A stretch of 64,000 nt of DNA, taken from Cloeon dipterum (lineage: Eukaryota; Arthropoda; Insecta; Ephemeroptera; Baetidae). Both the position numbers and the translations under genes were made by a program. Position 1 is the stretch's first letter. Each line of letters begins with the position of its first letter. Positions 40,045-55,739 of this stretch are shown here, piece after piece. Where the stretch lies: positions 30,242,335 to 30,306,334 of the forward strand of contig NC_088788.1 of the NCBI RefSeq assembly GCF_949628265.1, read 5' to 3'. The notes under the pieces were generated by a model. The model was not told the DNA's origin. It did no database searches and was given only the letters and a program-made list of their open reading frames with translations.

Positions 40045-43000
40045 TCTCATTGGGGTTTGGTTTTTTGTTTTTCTTTTTTTTCTTAATTCTAACATTTGAT
40101 TTATTTCCCGTGCTTACATTTTTATTTCGGACATAATTGTGTATTCATGTGTTTGTGTTGTTTGCGTGCCCTCATTACTTCAGTTTAATCTAATTTTTCT
40201 TTCAAATCTTAACTAAGTATGTATCAATGTGTAGATGTGTGTATGTGTTTTCTAATGTGTGTCTTAGGTGTCTAACTTTCACTTTCGGAGATTTATATTA
40301 AACGTTAATTGTAATTAAATGGTAGAACACCTTCTACACCTCCAACCAGCAAAGAAAAAAATTGGCAAATTAGAGTTCGAAATTTACAAAACAATTTAAA
40401 TAAAATGTGGAGCGCATGAAAAGATGAAAAAATTCTAGAGGAAAAGTGACAGGTAAATTATTTGCTCTCAACCAAGTGAGGTAAGTGGGAATTATCGGTC
40501 TTGAACGTTTAAGACAGCTGCATGTAGGAGCATAGTTGTTGGTTGCAAGCAAATCTTGGGGCGATGCTAGATGATTCTGTGGTCGTGAGTGATATATTAT
40601 AACGGCGGCCGGATCTTCCAAGCCCTGAGGACTGAATGATGATTATGGTGTGATGTTCCATGTGTGTAATCACACACGCTGCTGTAATCAGTTGACGAAG
40701 TTTTTTCCAGGATTTTACCCAAACTTCCTCGTTCTGAGTCAAATAGAGAGCAATTCTTCACAAATCAAATTACCACTATAAATGTTTAAAGTAATGAATT
40801 GGTTGGATGGTTTCTTTTTTTTCTTGTTAATGAATCGCGATTTGAAATAAAGAAGAAAAGAAAATACTCCGATAGCAAAATGTTAATGTGGAATAAATTT
40901 AACGCTTAATGTGATATAATGTAACTTAATAAATTAAAGTATGCTAAGATCTGGCAAATGAATATCTATCTTAAATTTAAGTAAAATTAATAAGGAAACG
41001 ATATTCGCGTTGTGTCCCTTGATTGCCTAATCTGAACAAAACAAAGAAAACTTCTTGAACACGTTTGAAAGGCTGTCCGTTTTGTTACCTTGGAAAGTGA
41101 AAAAAAAATTGCTTATATCTAATTTGGACAACCGTTTGCTGAGATAGAATGAAAATGAATACAATTCTTCGTCGTTAAATTAAAGAAATATACCGAACAT
41201 AATAATATAACACTCGCGTCCGTTGCACTATGAGTAAATGTCATTGTTTTGGTTATAGCACTGCACAACACTTGTTTGTCATCTTTTCGAAAATGTCGTA
41301 CTGTCTGGGTCCATTTGTTGTGGAATGGCAGAGTCACAATAGTCTTTGGCTGGAAGGCTTCTAATTTTCCAGGGGTCATCTGTTTCAGGTACCACTTCAA
41401 AACGGACCGGGCGCGCTTGTTAAAGTTGTGGCTTCTTTGATTTTCCAGGGGTCTGCTTTTTCGTGTGCCACATCCTTATGGTCAATTCCAGAGTTTCGTT
41501 TAGGAGTTACTCTCTGTGACTGCTTCTTCGGGTTATGTGCCCATAAGTGGAATATATAGGTACAGTGGAAAGTATTTACAGGAAATGGCACTAAATGTAC
41601 GTTACTTTGTTTGTCTGTGAACTTAAAAAAAAACTTCTTACTGCTGGTGCCTTAAAATTCAAAATTTCAATTCCATCGTGAGAATAAGATGAAAAATTAT
41701 ATTATAAACAAATCGGAAAATAAAACAAAAGGAAAAAAAATTAAATGCTTGCATAAAATGATTATAGTGCAAAATCAATGTCTATCAAATTTTACTGTTG
41801 TATCCAAATTAAATAATTTGTCTTGAATATGAATTATTATTTTATAAAGCTCAACGATATACTCTTTTTTCTAAGCGTTTATATTCTTTATATCCATAAA
41901 CTTTGTAACTTAATTTGAGCAGCTATATAGCATATATGAATATTCTTGAAAATGTTGAAAAATACATTAATTTACTGCTAAATCCATCAATTCCATTTCT
42001 TTTCTGTTATTTCTTGTTTTGCTGCTTTTTGGCAAAATTAGTCATTTTGTGTAAACAAGGGTGTTTTAATGTGTTCTAGAGTAGAGTTGCTGAATTAGGG
42101 GAAAAATGTGGCATAGAGTTTAAGCCATGAAAGTGTGTGTGTTTTGTTTTGAAATGATCATTCCGTCCAATTTAACAGTGTATCATGTGATTGGTGGGCT
42201 CGTGAAAAAATATTTTTTTCTAAGATTATTTAAAATTGCCGTAATATTTGGTTTTGTTAGAAGATATAAAGTGAGAATTTGTTGATACGCAATTTATTTA
42301 ATTATGAAGGTGCGGTGTTGTTAGTTCTTTGTCCTCCGTAAATTAAAAAAAAGAACGAAATTTATTTGTGATTTTAGTGTTGATTTTATGTATTATTGCT
42401 CAAGTGTGTGTGAATTTAATTTCATATTAATTTGTCGGTTTTCTCACGTGTTGGTTTTTTTTTTTTTTGTGTCAGTGTGTTGTATTTACGTTTCTGGCAG
42501 AAACTGTGGTGTATGATGTTTGTGGAAATGTCTTCTTTTTGAGTGTTTCTATTATGTTGAGTCTATTATTTGTCGTTCCGGCGGGATTGCTATTATGGCT
42601 GAATTCAATAGGTTTATTGCACAATGTGAAAAATGATGTTATTCTTGAAATGTGGTATAATGAAAATGCAAACGAAATCATTCCAATTAAACTTAATGTT
42701 GCCAACTTAATTTGATTGTGTCTGATCAGTATGATATGGGATAATATATTCAATTATGCCAAAAAAATTAAGAATCCATTTTTTACAGTCTGAATTGGTT
42801 TTGTTTTACGCTAATCTAATTGTTGAATTAAATTGTTTTTGGATATACTTTGCAATAGCATTCTTAGAAAGGAGAAAAAAAATAATTTGCTGCATTTTTT
42901 TTTGTTTGAAAGACACAAATTTGTTGAACTCGAATTACAAGCTGCCGTTAACCGTGATCTGATTTTTTTCTTGATGGGAAACAAGTCTAATGTAGTCAAT

Positions 43001-46000
43001 ATACAATTACTGGAAACATCGTTGCGCTTCTGTAAGTTTTACAAAGTATATTAGTTTTGTTCATTTTAATGGCTGGTATTAACTCAAAATTTAATCAAAT
43101 CTTCTATTTTGTAATAAATAAAAATAGCTCATTAAATGGAAATTAATCAATTTGATATTATATTTTAAATATTAAACATCTATTTTTTTTTTCAAAAGAT
43201 AAATAACTTTAATATCTGTGCCATTGTTATACTCTTAGGTAAAATTTAAATTATCGTTGGAAATGCTCAGTATTTCGAAATTATTACTTCAACTTGATAT
43301 TTTATTTACAATAATCTGGCTTTTTAAGTTATTTCTTAAATCAATTCAACTCTCAAAACTCTTTAAACTCTAGTCTACTCAAAATTAATTCTCTACCTGA
43401 CTATTGCTTTAACATGAGCATTTCAAAGAATCCGAAAAGAATACGAAATTAAACTTGAAAATAAAATTTAATTAGAACAGAACAGGGAGTTAGGGGAGAT
43501 GCACGACTTTTCTTGTAGTAATCGTCGAGACTAATTGTTTATATTTACAAGTATTGACATTGACAATGTTGATACCCTTTATTTTTTTGAAAAAAAAATT
43601 GTAACCGTAAATTGTATTAGAAATGTGTGGTGAATTTTTGTATAATGTCACAAAAATGTTTTATGTTTGCTACACTCTGCCTCTGCGTACATTATTGCTG
43701 TTGCATGCCTAACCGGGAGTAATTTTCTATTATGTTAAACCAACGCTACCGCCGCCGCCGCCGCGTGTCTGTTTCTATTTCTCTGTCTCTGTCACTTATG
43801 TCATGCTATGCTCAAAAATCTCTCAAGATTACAAAATCTGCTTTGCTAATAACTATCTTTTTCTCTAATTATGTTTCCAATGAAATTAATTTTTCTTTAA
43901 CTGCGGTTCACTGGACTATTATTCAACTCGGCTAAAGAATAAGACCAACAATCAGTCATAATTATTACTAACTTGGCTGCTCACGCGTTGCAGTAAGTTG
44001 AAATACTTATGAGATGTTAGTAATATTTATTTGCCTTCTGCCTATATTAGCAGTCAGAAATCCTCAGGCTAAGATCTGTGTTTTGCTGGCCATGCAAAAA
44101 CACAGGACTAGATTTGCCAAGTGACTTCCAAACGTTAATAAAGTCCAGTCTCCCAAAATTTATCAAACTATGAAAATTGCAAAATGATTGAATAATTAAT
44201 ATTTTTTTATGAAAATTTAATATCTTTTAATTTATTAAATGAAGAAAAAGATAAAGGATCGTGAGTTGTTCGAATTTTAAAATTGATTTGAGTGATATGG
44301 TTTATTGAAATCGAAGTGATTCTATTAAATTATGCTAAAAGGCTTCCAATCACGGAATTGATTTGAATTAAAAGTTACGTTAGCATTGGGGTTTCGTTGA
44401 GAATTTTAATAAAATAAATTAAATTTTATTATGGCTGGCTGGCGCGCGGGAATGGGGGGGGGGGGGTAGGCGCTTTTTGTTTAACTCTCTTTTTGCTATT
44501 AAATGAATATCTGATTGCATATTCATTATAATTTCTTGATTTGAGCAGTGAGAAGGGTGTCATGTCAATACTCTATTAATAACTAAAATATATATACACA
44601 TTCCATGTTTAATTGAAGTACCTTGTCTTTAATGCTAAATCAATAGAACTCATCAGAGAAGCGATTTAATGGGATTCGCCATTTATCAGAGGGATAAATA
44701 CTTTTAGAATTGCCTTCTTTTTTTTTTTTTTTGGCTTCATGTATTCTTTCTATTCCAACAAAATAAACAGTTCTTTGCTTCAGACCTTAAGGTTTAGTCA
44801 CGTATGTATACGCCTTGTTATATTGGTGAGTTTCCTGGTGGTTCGAGGTGGATATTTTACGCTCAATTTCTCTTTTTCCTCCTTGTCGCGCTTAATACTT
44901 TGACTTTACATTCTACAAAAGTGTCCCTTTGATCGCTTTGAGAAAACTAGACTCGAGAAATATCTTTACTCATTGAGTATCATATTCATAACTTTTATAA
45001 ATTATCGCCACTTTGTTTTGAACCTTTTTCCTTTAATATCGTGAATATCTAGAAGTTCGTCTCGTTTTGTGTCTACCATGCTCACACGTACCGTTGAGGT
45101 ATATTGGAAAAGTATACCAAAAAATTAGAGTTTCGAAACACATATTATGTTCACCTTGATGGTGCAAATAAGCCGCTGCTTTTATCGCAACATACATACT
45201 CATTATTTTCTTTTTATTTTCATGAAATTCTGTGAAATTTCCATAACTCTTAATTTCCTATGCAGGGTTTAACGCAGTGATAACTCATTCTTTACTTGTC
45301 ATTTCTCTTCAATCATTATCCAAAAACCGTGTGTTTCCGAAATGTAACCAAGATATAAAAAAATTCAATTTTGTGACATACTATCTCGCTTCTGTCCTGT
45401 AAACGTCAATTGCAACCACTAATTAATAAAGAAATAAAACAGTTGACCTCTTAAAACTAATATAAAAAAATTTGCGCGCTCTTAAAATTAAGATAAAAAA
45501 TCGAATTTGAGTCAACTGCCCGATTGGCCGGAATTTTCTGCCCACGTTGGAAGATTGAGGTATTGTTAACCTCAAATCTTGACCAAGTGTGTGTCGCGTA
45601 ATGAAAAATTAAATAAAACCGCGACTAATATTTGTGTTGCCCTAGGAGTATAAACTAACAATTGGATTATCTCCTTCTTGGTTCTGAATCACGGGAAAGC
45701 TTTCTGCACTTTATTATTAAACCTAATTGCGTGTTCCTGCCATATTAATTCATTACTTAAAACTTAATGTATGGGTATTGAGTATTGTGTTCATATTAAA
45801 ACAGAGAAATAAGAGTGTGACAAAAATTAAATACATAAAGAAATCGTAATAATAGATGAAAGAGCAGAATGTATCAATGCTTCATAAAAAGATAGGAATT
45901 TTAAGCTTTGTAAGAACTTGACAATAACCTTTTGTTTTTTGTATAGAACCAAGTACAAAGGTGTCTCGTGGTTATTTGTTCGCTTGACCTTCTAAAACAG

Positions 46001-47049
46001 ATGTGTTTCGTTGTAAGAGGGCGAGCGTGAGATAAATAGAGGGTTTTCTGTGGTGGGCGGTGGTCTAATTCTTTGAAGGGGGGGGGGGGAATTTTTCCTT
46101 TTTTTTTACAACAAAAGTTTACTGTGATACAATGTCTCTTGTGCTGCTTTGATCCTCTTAAAATAGGGTTCTTTGACCTGTATGAACTTGAAGCTTTAAT
46201 GTCTTGCCGCTTTGTGGGACTTTTTAGATGTGAGGGTATTTTTTAAGGAAATGTTATTTTTTCTATGAGCAAGAAGGTGGAACCCCTGGTGATAGTTTCT
46301 AAACCTCTTTGTTGTTAATTATGTAACTTGGAAGATTTACAGAGAATTCGTGGGAAATGATTTTGAGGAAAATTGATTGACATTGGTGGTTTTTGGTGAC
46401 CTTTAGGGGAGTAGGATTTTATTATAATATTTTTTGAATAAAAATTGCGCCGCCTGTAATGAGAATTTGTGAAGTAAAGGTTTTCATGCTGTGTGCTATT
46501 GTTTGCTAACGTTTGAAGCTTTGTATTACGCTTTGTGCTGGCGAGTGAAAAGTTAAGGGACGGGGGGTTACTTGGCATTGACTTGGTTCATTGACCTGGA
46601 TTAATATAATACACATTCATGTAGAGAGATCTAGAGACCTGACCTTAAGAAATCAGTGTGAAGGAAGAAGAAAAGGAATATATACCGTCGTTTTTTTCTT
46701 TTGTGGACGTTAATTTACTTTTAAAAAAATCTGCGATCGGGACTTTAAAAATTCGATAACCTTGCGACAATCTGGATTTCATAAACGCATCATTCCGTTT
46801 TTCTTTATATTTTTACTGCGCGTAGAGGAAAATTTATCAATACTGCTTTTAGGAATATTTGTATTCCGTCATGTCAAATTTGTTTCATGTCCTTTTTTGA
46901 AAGGAAATCGTACCTAATTTATTTATTTGGAAAATCATGCACATTTTTCGAAGAAAAGCGTTTGACGTTCAAATTACTGAATGTAAATTTCACAAATCGA
47001 TATTCTAAAATTACTTTACAAGAATATTTTACATATGCAACTTCAAATG
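40045..47049 (-). other. Non-coding interior of the LTR retrotransposon
   Basis: About 7 kb between the end of gag and the 3' LTR. It is A-rich on the sense (minus) strand and scattered with homopolymers (T run near 42458-42469, G runs near 44453-44466 and 46079-46089 on plus). No open frame exceeds about 93 codons on the sense strand and none resembles a pol domain. A purine-rich sense tract (plus 40060-40083) lies 16-39 bp before the 3' LTR and is a weak polypurine-tract candidate. A plus-strand GTGTTGTTT-rich area around 42.1-42.6 kb gives only antisense frames. Confidence 0.75.
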
Positions 47050-48984
47050 TCAACCGTTCTGTGGCTTGTTCGGCAATACCTCGCTTTTCGGTATTTTGAC
47101 CATTTCGAAGTTTTTTGTGTCGTCTTGTTCGCGTTTTCGGTTAATGCGCCACTTGCTACTAAAGTTCCCAAGATTTCGTAAAAAATCTACTGTGTTCTTG
47201 ATAATGGGTTTTAGTTTCAAAGGAATTTCAAGTTTTTCCTTAATCCTGTCACTGGGAATAGTCGTATCACCGTTGTCAACGTGATTTTCGCGCTCATTCA
47301 AGTTATTAGTTTCTTGCTTAACTGCTGCTACAGTATCTACTACACATTTTCCGGGCAATGTGATGTTATTTTCTGCTGTACTGATTACCGCTTTTTTCTG
47401 CGGTTCGAACTTATTTACAACTACGCCATTTTCTATAGCAGTGTCTTTTGCAATTTGAGTTTCAGCCTTTTGCGCGTTTTTTAAATTTTTACGTTCAATT
47501 TTCCCTTGTGAATTGATCTTCTTTGGAGTTTTCTTTTTCTCAACTTGAGATCTTCCTATCTCATTTTTCACCTGAGCTGATTGGAATGACTCTAGTTGTC
47601 CAGTTATTCCGACATTCATGGTTTCCGCCAATGTACATGTATTTTCTGGAGACCTTTTTTCGGACATTAATGCACTTTGAGCTACAAATCCGGTTGTGTG
47701 TGTAACTTCTCTCTTTGGTTCGTGCAAATTCACTACTGGCTTTTGGCTTTCGTCTTGAAAATATGACAAATTGAAATACTCGCTTGAACTTGATTTTCGC
47801 ACTGATGAGAATGGTATTTGGTTAATCGCGTGCTTTTGTTGTTGCGAATTACCCTTTTCCGAGGGAACTGAAGACTCGGCTTCTTTGGAGGAAATGGAAT
47901 TTACAATATTTACATGAGTTCGTTCCCTGGCGAGGTTTTGATTTTGCGTGATTGACGATACCCCTTTTTGATTCTTCTTTTCTGGGTTTGCTGCTGATTT
48001 GGGTGCATAAACCGTCATGTTATGGAGTACCTTTCGCGTTTGAGTCGAGTGCGCGTTCTGGTGAAAAATCGCGTTTGGTGGATTGCCGCATGTCGTTGCC
48101 GGCTGAGATGTTATATGGCCGTGCGTGCGCGAAGAGTAATTTTGTCTCCTATTTCCGCGATGCGCATCTCCTACGCGTGATTTGCATTGTTTTCTAATGT
48201 GTCCACTGCGGTTGCATTTGAAACAAATTTTGGGGACTCGGTATGGGAAAAATTGCTGTTGTTCTGACTGGGGTGCCGTTTGGTAGGCAGGTGCGAAATC
48301 TGGTGGTGGGTGTATTTGGTACGACGGGTACTCGGCTGGGTATTGGTAAATTGGGAAAACATGCTGTGGTTGCGGCTGAGGAAGGATTTCCACGAACTGT
48401 TGTTGTATAGGTAGCGGGGTTTGCATGAGTACATAATTAGTATGAGGTGAAGTTAACACGTATGTGTTTTGTGCGGTGCAAGGTGCCACTTGAAGAGTGC
48501 GCAATTGCTCTTCTTTTTGTTGCAACTGTTTGAGGAGGAGTAAAATTAGTTCATCTTTTTCCTCCTTTTGTGTTTTTGATTTTTTCTTACGGTCTCGGCT
48601 GACTCTAAAGGTGTAATCTGTCTCAAAATTATCGGTAGATTGATCGCTATCTGAGAAAGGGGAAGAATCTCGCGGCTCGCTATGTTTTCTCGGGTTATTA
48701 ACGTAGTACGAGTGTTTGAAATCATTGTGCCAATTTTTCAAATCGTTCAAAAGTTCATCAAGTCCCTTATTTACATTTAATGGGTCACATTCCCACTGCA
48801 AATGCCAGTTTTTTGCGTGTCCTTGTAATTTGCCTGCAAGAACATCAAGCGTTTCCTCTTCTGTCATTCCAGAGAGTTTCCTAATTACGTGTAAGTCCTG
48901 TAGGAATAATTCAACGTCCTCTGTACTTTCACCGAAAAATTCATCGAGCAACCGGCGTCCGATTTGCATAGATTTACCGTCCAT
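47050..48984 (-). CDS. gag: Gag-like polyprotein of the LTR retrotransposon, 644 aa
   Basis: Structural protein expected to assemble the particle and bind element RNA. Residues about 12-90 resemble a retrotransposon gag/capsid domain (EFFGES..DVELFLQDL, LAGKLQGHAKNWHLQWE). A charged, probably coiled-coil stretch follows (about 135-165), then a Pro/Gln/Tyr-rich region (170-250). A single CCHC zinc knuckle spans residues 254-267 (CFKCNRSGHIRKQC, C-x2-C-x4-H-x4-C). The remaining roughly 375 residues are basic and Ser/Asn/Lys-rich; I see no protease D-T/S-G motif. The ATG at 48984 is about 280 bp from the 5' LTR, and the frame is open to a TGA at 47050-47052 with no break. The long tail after the zinc knuckle is unusual and no pol frame follows. 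Confidence 0.85.
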   Translation of the reverse strand: MDGKSMQIGRRLLDEFFGESTEDVELFLQDLHVIRKLSGMTEEETLDVLAGKLQGHAKNWHLQWECDPLNVNKGLDELLNDLKNWHNDFKHSYYVNNPRKHSEPRDSSPFSDSDQSTDNFETDYTFRVSRDRKKKSKTQKEEKDELILLLLKQLQQKEEQLRTLQVAPCTAQNTYVLTSPHTNYVLMQTPLPIQQQFVEILPQPQPQHVFPIYQYPAEYPSYQIHPPPDFAPAYQTAPQSEQQQFFPYRVPKICFKCNRSGHIRKQCKSRVGDAHRGNRRQNYSSRTHGHITSQPATTCGNPPNAIFHQNAHSTQTRKVLHNMTVYAPKSAANPEKKNQKGVSSITQNQNLARERTHVNIVNSISSKEAESSVPSEKGNSQQQKHAINQIPFSSVRKSSSSEYFNLSYFQDESQKPVVNLHEPKREVTHTTGFVAQSALMSEKRSPENTCTLAETMNVGITGQLESFQSAQVKNEIGRSQVEKKKTPKKINSQGKIERKNLKNAQKAETQIAKDTAIENGVVVNKFEPQKKAVISTAENNITLPGKCVVDTVAAVKQETNNLNERENHVDNGDTTIPSDRIKEKLEIPLKLKPIIKNTVDFLRNLGNFSSKWRINRKREQDDTKNFEMVKIPKSEVLPNKPQNG

Positions 48985-49246
48985 TTTAAATTTACGTATG
49001 TCTTAGCGTGCAAAGAAAAAATTAGATCGCCTAATGTGCACCTGACATATTTTAAATTATACAATATTTACAAAATTTGCCTGACGCGTACGTAAGTTCG
49101 ATTTTACATGTCCTTTAGGAGGAAATTACGCGCTTGTTGGGGGGGTTTCGGGTCAAAAAAATTTGGAGGGCTGGGTTTGGGAGGGCACTTTGGCAACAGA
49201 AAAAAAACTCTTTGCTCATGAGGGCTGACATATCAACTTACGGGTC

Positions 49247-49264
49247 ATCTCGCCGGTGCCTCCA
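49247..49264 (-). other. Candidate primer-binding site
   Basis: Two bases past the 5' LTR the minus strand reads TGGAGGCACCGGCGAGAT. It begins with TGG, as expected for pairing to a tRNA 3' CCA end, and implies a tRNA with discriminator U. I could not match it to a specific tRNA. Confidence 0.45.
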
Positions 49265-49266
49265 CA

Positions 49267-49709
49267 TGGCAGCGACGCGGGGCAGGGCCGCCGAATGGGC
49301 GCAGTCGGCCCTGCCGGCGCGCCTTCTCCCTATCACGAGGTCAGAGTCTTTTCTTCTGTGGCCAAAGTAGACTTTACAGGGTGCAGGGTGGATAAGAAGG
49401 GAAAATGCCCAGTTACTATACCATACCAGTTTATTGTAGATAGCAGCGACAGTACACAGCGTGTCTACCCAGAGGGACGAGCGGGGGAGCGAGAGAGTTA
49501 CCCTCTTGCTCGTGTGCCGTCAGGAGAGCGAGTGCGTTGGTGCGAGCGGGTCGTGTGCTCGTGAGGGGGAGGTTCTTGCGTTGCCTTTATTGATACCTGA
49601 GTTTCTCCCTCCGCTCTCCCTTGTGGGCGCCCGAAAGTTCACGTCAATTACATATCGGTGCTGAACAATTATTAATGCGATCGTAATATCGTCAGGTAAA
49701 ACCCTGACA
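49267..49709 (-). repeat. 5' LTR (443 bp)
   Basis: Direct copy of 39602-40044 with a constant 9,665-bp offset. The translated frames inside the two copies are the same, supporting identity. It should carry the promoter; I see no clear TATA box in U3. Confidence 0.92.
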
Positions 49710-49714
49710 GTGTT
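49710..49714. repeat. Right target-site duplication GTGTT of the LTR element
   Basis: Copy of 39597-39601 directly after the right LTR. Confidence 0.88.
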
Positions 49715-54483
<4,769 letters not shown>

Positions 54484-55614
54484 ATGCCGAGGGGCTTTCT
54501 AGTCAAGCGGCAGCCGGAGCAGCCAGACCCTGGCTACCACAGCGACCACTCGGACGACACGCCACACGACCTGAGCAAGAAGTCCAGCAGCCACCAGGTA
54601 CTACACCCGACGGCGGTGATCCACCCGTACCCGCCGCCGGGTCTGTTCGCGCCCCATCTACACCCGATGGTGGTAGAGCGGCTCCAACACCATTTTTACC
54701 CTCCGAGCGAACTGTACCCTGAGTACTACCACCTATACCAGCCGCTGCGGCCGGTGCAGCCGCCCGTGCAGCCGGCCGGCCTGCTGCTCGACCTGACCAT
54801 CAAGGCAAGCACACCCATCACCCCTCCGGCCACCCCTTCGCCGGTCAGCGCCGCACTCACCACTAACAGCCACCACCACCAGCAGCAGCAACAGCAGGGT
54901 GGAAACAGCGGTGCCAAGCGCAAGTTGGATACCCCCGGCAAGGCGGCCGCGGCGGCCAGCCCCAGCAAGAAGCAGAAGGCGGCCACCAGACGGCTGCACT
55001 TTGACGAGGACAAGAGCTCGCCGGTGTCCGGCACCATCATCAAGGAGCTAAACGCCGACGACCCGCCCCTGGTGGTGCGCAAGGGTGACATCGACCCCGC
55101 GTTTAACGTGGTCGAGGTCACCGAGGAGGCTAAGGCCGAGCTGGCAAAGATCGAGAACCGCATCGGCGACTACATCTGCAAGCTGTGCTGCGAAATGTAC
55201 GACGACGCCTTCATGCTGGCGCAGCACCGCTGCTCGCGGATCGTCCACGTCGAGTACCGGTGTCCCGAGTGCGACAAGGTCTTCAACTGTCCGGCCAACC
55301 TGGCGTCGCACCGGCGGTGGCACAAGCCACGCCAGCCTCCCTCCGGCGAGCCCGTCGACCTGGCCAAGAAGGCTTCCAGCTCTGACAGCTCCTCAGAGCC
55401 GGAAGACTCGTCCGAGCAGCAGTTCCCCTGTGATGTGTGCCACAAGCGCTTCCGGCGGCAGGCGTACCTGAGGAAGCACCAGGCCACACACGGCCCGGCC
55501 GCCACCGCCACCGCGTCCTCCGTGCCAGGCCAGACGTCCCTCTGCGCCGCCGTGCCCCACCTTTCGGCCTTCCAGCCGCTCATCAAGCCCGAGACGATGG
55601 TGCTGGCCGACTGA
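54484..55614 (+). CDS. nerfin-1: Nerfin-1/INSM1-family zinc-finger transcription factor, single exon, 376 aa
   Basis: Expected to be a nuclear repressor controlling neuronal differentiation and axon guidance. It starts MPRGFLVKR, the SNAG co-repressor-recruiting motif of the INSM/GFI family, which fixes the start at 54484; no in-frame ATG lies in the 33 bp of open frame upstream. A Pro/His/Tyr-rich region, an H/Q run (residues 130-138) and KRKLD follow. The family-specific block VVRKGDIDPAFNVVEVTEEA (198-217) leads into three fingers: C232/C235/H248/H255 (atypical), C260/C263/H276/H280 and C316/C319/H332/H336. YRCPECDKVFNCPANLASHR is nearly invariant in the family. The gene is intronless and GC-rich against AT-rich surroundings. 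The length and three-finger count suit insect nerfin-1 rather than vertebrate INSM1. Regulation is probably strongly post-transcriptional (see the 3' UTR array). Confidence 0.95.
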   Translation: MPRGFLVKRQPEQPDPGYHSDHSDDTPHDLSKKSSSHQVLHPTAVIHPYPPPGLFAPHLHPMVVERLQHHFYPPSELYPEYYHLYQPLRPVQPPVQPAGLLLDLTIKASTPITPPATPSPVSAALTTNSHHHQQQQQQGGNSGAKRKLDTPGKAAAAASPSKKQKAATRRLHFDEDKSSPVSGTIIKELNADDPPLVVRKGDIDPAFNVVEVTEEAKAELAKIENRIGDYICKLCCEMYDDAFMLAQHRCSRIVHVEYRCPECDKVFNCPANLASHRRWHKPRQPPSGEPVDLAKKASSSDSSSEPEDSSEQQFPCDVCHKRFRRQAYLRKHQATHGPAATATASSVPGQTSLCAAVPHLSAFQPLIKPETMVLAD

Positions 55615-55698
55615 CACAGGCACCACTACTGGACTGCCTTCTGGCACCACCACCACCACCAACAGCAGCAGCAGCAACAACAGAAGAATTTGCTTTGA
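55615..55698 (+). other. Candidate stop-codon readthrough extension of nerfin-1
   Basis: The stop is TGA followed by C, a leaky context in insects. The frame stays open for 27 further codons to the TGA at 55696-55698 and encodes a His/Gln-rich tail (five His, then seven Gln) resembling the H/Q run inside the protein. A chance CAN repeat in the UTR is the alternative. Confidence 0.3.
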
Positions 55699-55739
55699 GG
55701 TGAAGTCTTGGTTTTACAATCTCCCACGAAAACATTTGC

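Larger units (their letters stand above)
39602..49709 (-). mobile_element. Complete non-autonomous LTR retrotransposon (gag only), 10,108 bp
   Basis: Two direct 443-bp repeats (39602-40044 and 49267-49709) start TG and end CA in both readings, and they appear identical. GTGTT flanks the whole element (39597-39601 and 49710-49714), a 5-bp target-site duplication. The gag frame, poly(A) signal and candidate primer-binding site all place the 5' LTR at the right (49709-49267), so the element is transcribed leftward. The interior has one long ORF (gag-like, 47050-48984) and about 7 kb of A-rich (sense strand) DNA with no frame long enough for protease, reverse transcriptase, RNase H or integrase. 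Identical LTRs mean a recent insertion, so enzymes were presumably supplied by another element. The gag type and 5-bp duplication suit Ty3/gypsy-, Pao- or copia-type integration; the superfamily is not resolved. Confidence 0.9.

Noticed and set aside
42467..42715. Hydrophobic 82-codon frame inside the retrotransposon
   Set aside because: Antisense to the element; hydrophobicity comes from T-rich sequence.
54726..55586. Several long frames overlapping nerfin-1 in other frames and on the opposite strand
   Set aside because: Shadow frames of a GC-rich coding exon; only the zinc-finger frame has conserved domains.
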